From contig JABITN010000073.1 in the NCBI GenBank assembly GCA_018700525.1, forward strand, positions 1-64,000: 64,000 bases of DNA, in the 5' to 3' direction. The notes under the pieces were generated by a model. The model was given only the letters and a program-made list of their open reading frames with translations. It had not been told where the DNA came from and made no database searches. Source of the DNA: Opitutales bacterium (GTDB lineage: Bacteria > Verrucomicrobiota > Verrucomicrobiia > Opitutales > Opitutaceae). Below, piece by piece: positions 62,335 to 64,000 of this stretch (position 1 is the stretch's first letter; each line of letters starts with the position of its first letter). Both the position numbers and the translations under genes were made by a program.

Positions 62335-64000
62335 ATGGCTAAGATTTCCGTACTTTCGGATCAGGTTGCGAATCAGATTGCTGCGGGCGAAGTAATAGAG
62401 CGTCCGGCTTCGATTGTTAAAGAGCTGGTCGAAAACAGCCTGGATGCAGGATCGACCGCGATCGAAATAGAGTTCAAAAAAGGCGGTACGAGTTTTATCC
62501 GAATCGAAGACAACGGTTGCGGTATGAGCGAGGAAGATGCGTCGCTTTCTTTGCAACGACATGCGACGAGCAAGATAAAGGATGCGAATGACTTGAACAA
62601 GCTGACCTCTATGGGCTTTCGGGGCGAGGCTCTACCTTCGATCGCATCTGTATCCCGCTTTCAGTTACAAACTCGCGAGACTGAATCTGAATCCGGTACC
62701 GACATTCTGATTAATGGAGGGAAAGTGGTTCATCACCGGGAATGCGGAATGCCGCCGGGTACGCGGATGACGATTTCGCAACTATTCAATACGGTTCCAG
62801 CTCGGCGAAAATTCTTAAAAACGGTCGCCACGGAATCAGCTCATATCGTACACTACGCTCGTCTTTATGCGCTAGCCCATCCCGAAGTGTCTTTTACGCT
62901 TATCGATGACGGGCGAACGCTGTTTCGCACGCCAGCTTGCGCTCGTTTGCGAGACCGCGTTATGGAGATTTTCGGCAAATCGGTTGCTGGGAAACTGATC
63001 GAAGTCGATGCCAAGGGAAAGGGGATGCGTTTGAGCGGTTTAATCGGCGCTCCAGGGCATTCGCGATCGAGTCGTCACGAAATGCTTATTTTCGTGAATA
63101 ATCGCCCAGTCGAGAATCGAACGCTTGGATACGCGCTCATCGAATCGTATTATGGACATATCCCTAAAGGTCGATATCCGGTCGCGTTTTTGTTTCTCGA
63201 TTTGTCCCCGAAGGATGTGGATGTCAATGTGCATCCGGCGAAGCGTGAAATTCGATTTCGAAATGAGTCATCGGTTCGAGGATTTGCGGTAAGAGCGATT
63301 TTAGAAGCGCTGCAAAAGTCAGTGGAGATCGTGGCAACGCCGATTATGAGAACTGCGCCGATTGAGAAATCGGCAAGGCTTGGTATCGAAATTGACTCTG
63401 AAAATGTCGTCCGATCCAAGCGGACGCCGATACTCGCGAGCGTGCGGGTCGAATCGTCTGCAGAAAAGGAAGTGGAGACGCCTGCAAAGCCAAAGGCGAT
63501 GGTCGAACCGGTTTCGACTGAGATCAGTGAGATCGTTCCGGAAATTAGAGAAAAGTCGAATGATGAAATTGTCGAAGTGGTCGATCGCGATTGGCACTTT
63601 ATTGGTTGGGCGCAAGATGATTACGCGCTTTACGATACGGATTCGGGAGTAGTGGTATTGGATTATAAGGCAGCTCGAAGGCGCGTTTGGTACGCCCGCT
63701 TGCTCGCTTCTTACAAAGATCGGACTGTTGAAAGCCAAAAGCTTCTCCTTCCGGTTCCGGTCGAATTCGATCCGGTGTCATCAGCGATGTTGACCGATAA
63801 CGCAGAATTGCTTGAAGCCTATGGATTAGAAGTGGCTCCATTCGGGCGAAATTTCTTTCGAATTGAGGCCGTGCCTAGTTGGTTGCCCGAGAACGAAGCT
63901 GAAGCTTATCTTGGAGACTGGGTCGATCTTTTGCGAAATGGCAGCATCAGCGACAAGAAAACGGGGCCGACTCAGGAATTACTGGCTAAGCACGCGGTGA
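62335..64000 (+). CDS. mutL: DNA mismatch repair protein MutL (3' end outside window)
   Basis: From ATG 62335 the frame is open to the window end, giving 555 codons. The GHKL ATPase has catalytic Glu34 in VKELVENSLDAG, DNGCGMS at 59-65, HATSKI at 76-81 and GFRGEALPSIASV at 94-106. A linker with Val, Glu and Lys-rich sequence spans about 350-420, and the C-terminal dimer domain starts near 420. The usual endonuclease motif DQHAxxER is here DYKAARRR (443-450), so the histidine and glutamate are absent. A second part of the endonuclease site may lie downstream. It couples MutS mismatch binding to repair. The next gene is unknown. Confidence 0.95.
   Translation, partial: MAKISVLSDQVANQIAAGEVIERPASIVKELVENSLDAGSTAIEIEFKKGGTSFIRIEDNGCGMSEEDASLSLQRHATSKIKDANDLNKLTSMGFRGEALPSIASVSRFQLQTRETESESGTDILINGGKVVHHRECGMPPGTRMTISQLFNTVPARRKFLKTVATESAHIVHYARLYALAHPEVSFTLIDDGRTLFRTPACARLRDRVMEIFGKSVAGKLIEVDAKGKGMRLSGLIGAPGHSRSSRHEMLIFVNNRPVENRTLGYALIESYYGHIPKGRYPVAFLFLDLSPKDVDVNVHPAKREIRFRNESSVRGFAVRAILEALQKSVEIVATPIMRTAPIEKSARLGIEIDSENVVRSKRTPILASVRVESSAEKEVETPAKPKAMVEPVSTEISEIVPEIREKSNDEIVEVVDRDWHFIGWAQDDYALYDTDSGVVVLDYKAARRRVWYARLLASYKDRTVESQKLLLPVPVEFDPVSSAMLTDNAELLEAYGLEVAPFGRNFFRIEAVPSWLPENEAEAYLGDWVDLLRNGSISDKKTGPTQELLAKHAV

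Noticed and set aside
1-64000. tRNA genes, rRNA genes, CRISPR arrays and complete insertion sequences
   Set aside because: Gaps were read on both strands and no cloverleaf, CCA-ended hairpin set, repeat-spacer array or transposase was recognised. This is a visual check and covariance-model searches would be decisive.

Overview
The window looks like a chromosomal segment of a Gram-negative marine member of the Verrucomicrobiota, most likely class Opitutae; this is inferred from gene content, not from a marker tree. Supporting features are three secreted formylglycine sulfatases, a DUF1080 (3-keto-disaccharide hydrolase) lipoprotein, a sialate O-acetylesterase, a LamG-VanZ type gene and a TPR multihaem cytochrome. 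An outer membrane is shown by LpxK, a TonB-dependent receptor and ExbD proteins. No tRNA, rRNA, CRISPR array or complete insertion sequence was recognised.

Layout. 1-20.4 kb is a catabolic and decaying region: the 3' end of a fumarylacetoacetate-hydrolase gene, a DUF3817 membrane protein, a wrecked helical periplasmic-protein gene, an SGNH esterase joined in frame to a broken esterase, two sulfatases flanking fdhD, a SulP transporter, a broken nitrilase-family gene, a five-bladed-propeller glycosidase-like protein and a lactonase-like propeller. Housekeeping genes pyrD, dapF and a phnA-like gene follow. Next comes a minus-strand locus of DUF1080 lipoprotein, SDR and sulfatase, with two similar palindromes (19190-19220 and 20161-20192) that may be operators. 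20.2-30.9 kb holds an RND-pump remnant, a TPR protein, era, a PAS-SpoIIE phosphatase, an M28 peptidase operon, a tandem TonB_C-like protein, a multi-lesion LamG-VanZ pseudogene and an eight-haem cytochrome-TPR lipoprotein.

30.9-42.5 kb contains a probable four-gene minus-strand operon (tRNA t6A dehydratase, beta-CASP RNase/MBL, PQQ-type sugar dehydrogenase with cytochrome c, aldo/keto reductase), a Ca/Na antiporter, a TonB-dependent receptor, a frameshifted tandem-repeat protein, a TauE/SafE exporter overlapping ruvC, and an ECF sigma factor overlapping a small secreted protein. 42.7-64 kb is mostly housekeeping: ugd, topB, then a plus-strand run of lpxK, M29 aminopeptidase, adenosine-deaminase family, RluA-family synthase, menB and lysA, a 350-bp repeat-bearing gap, DAHP synthase, inositol-phosphatase family, sialate O-acetylesterase, a frameshifted AlkC/AlkD-like gene, SDR plus two exbD, argH, and mutL running off the end.

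How it fits together. Sulfatases and esterases would strip sulfate and acyl groups from algal polysaccharide. SulP and TauE/SafE could move the resulting sulfur oxyanions. The DUF1080/SDR pair suggests an oxidation-assisted sugar cleavage step. The most striking property is gene decay: at least five loci carry multiple lesions or truncation, and four more carry a single lesion or are uncertain, among otherwise intact housekeeping genes. Other oddities are a PhnA-like protein missing one zinc-ribbon cysteine and a MutL with a replaced C-terminal endonuclease motif. No wholly new multi-gene system could be demonstrated; the strongest new leads are the twin palindromes with their SDR/sulfatase/DUF1080 genes and the tandem-repeat protein split at a run of seven A.
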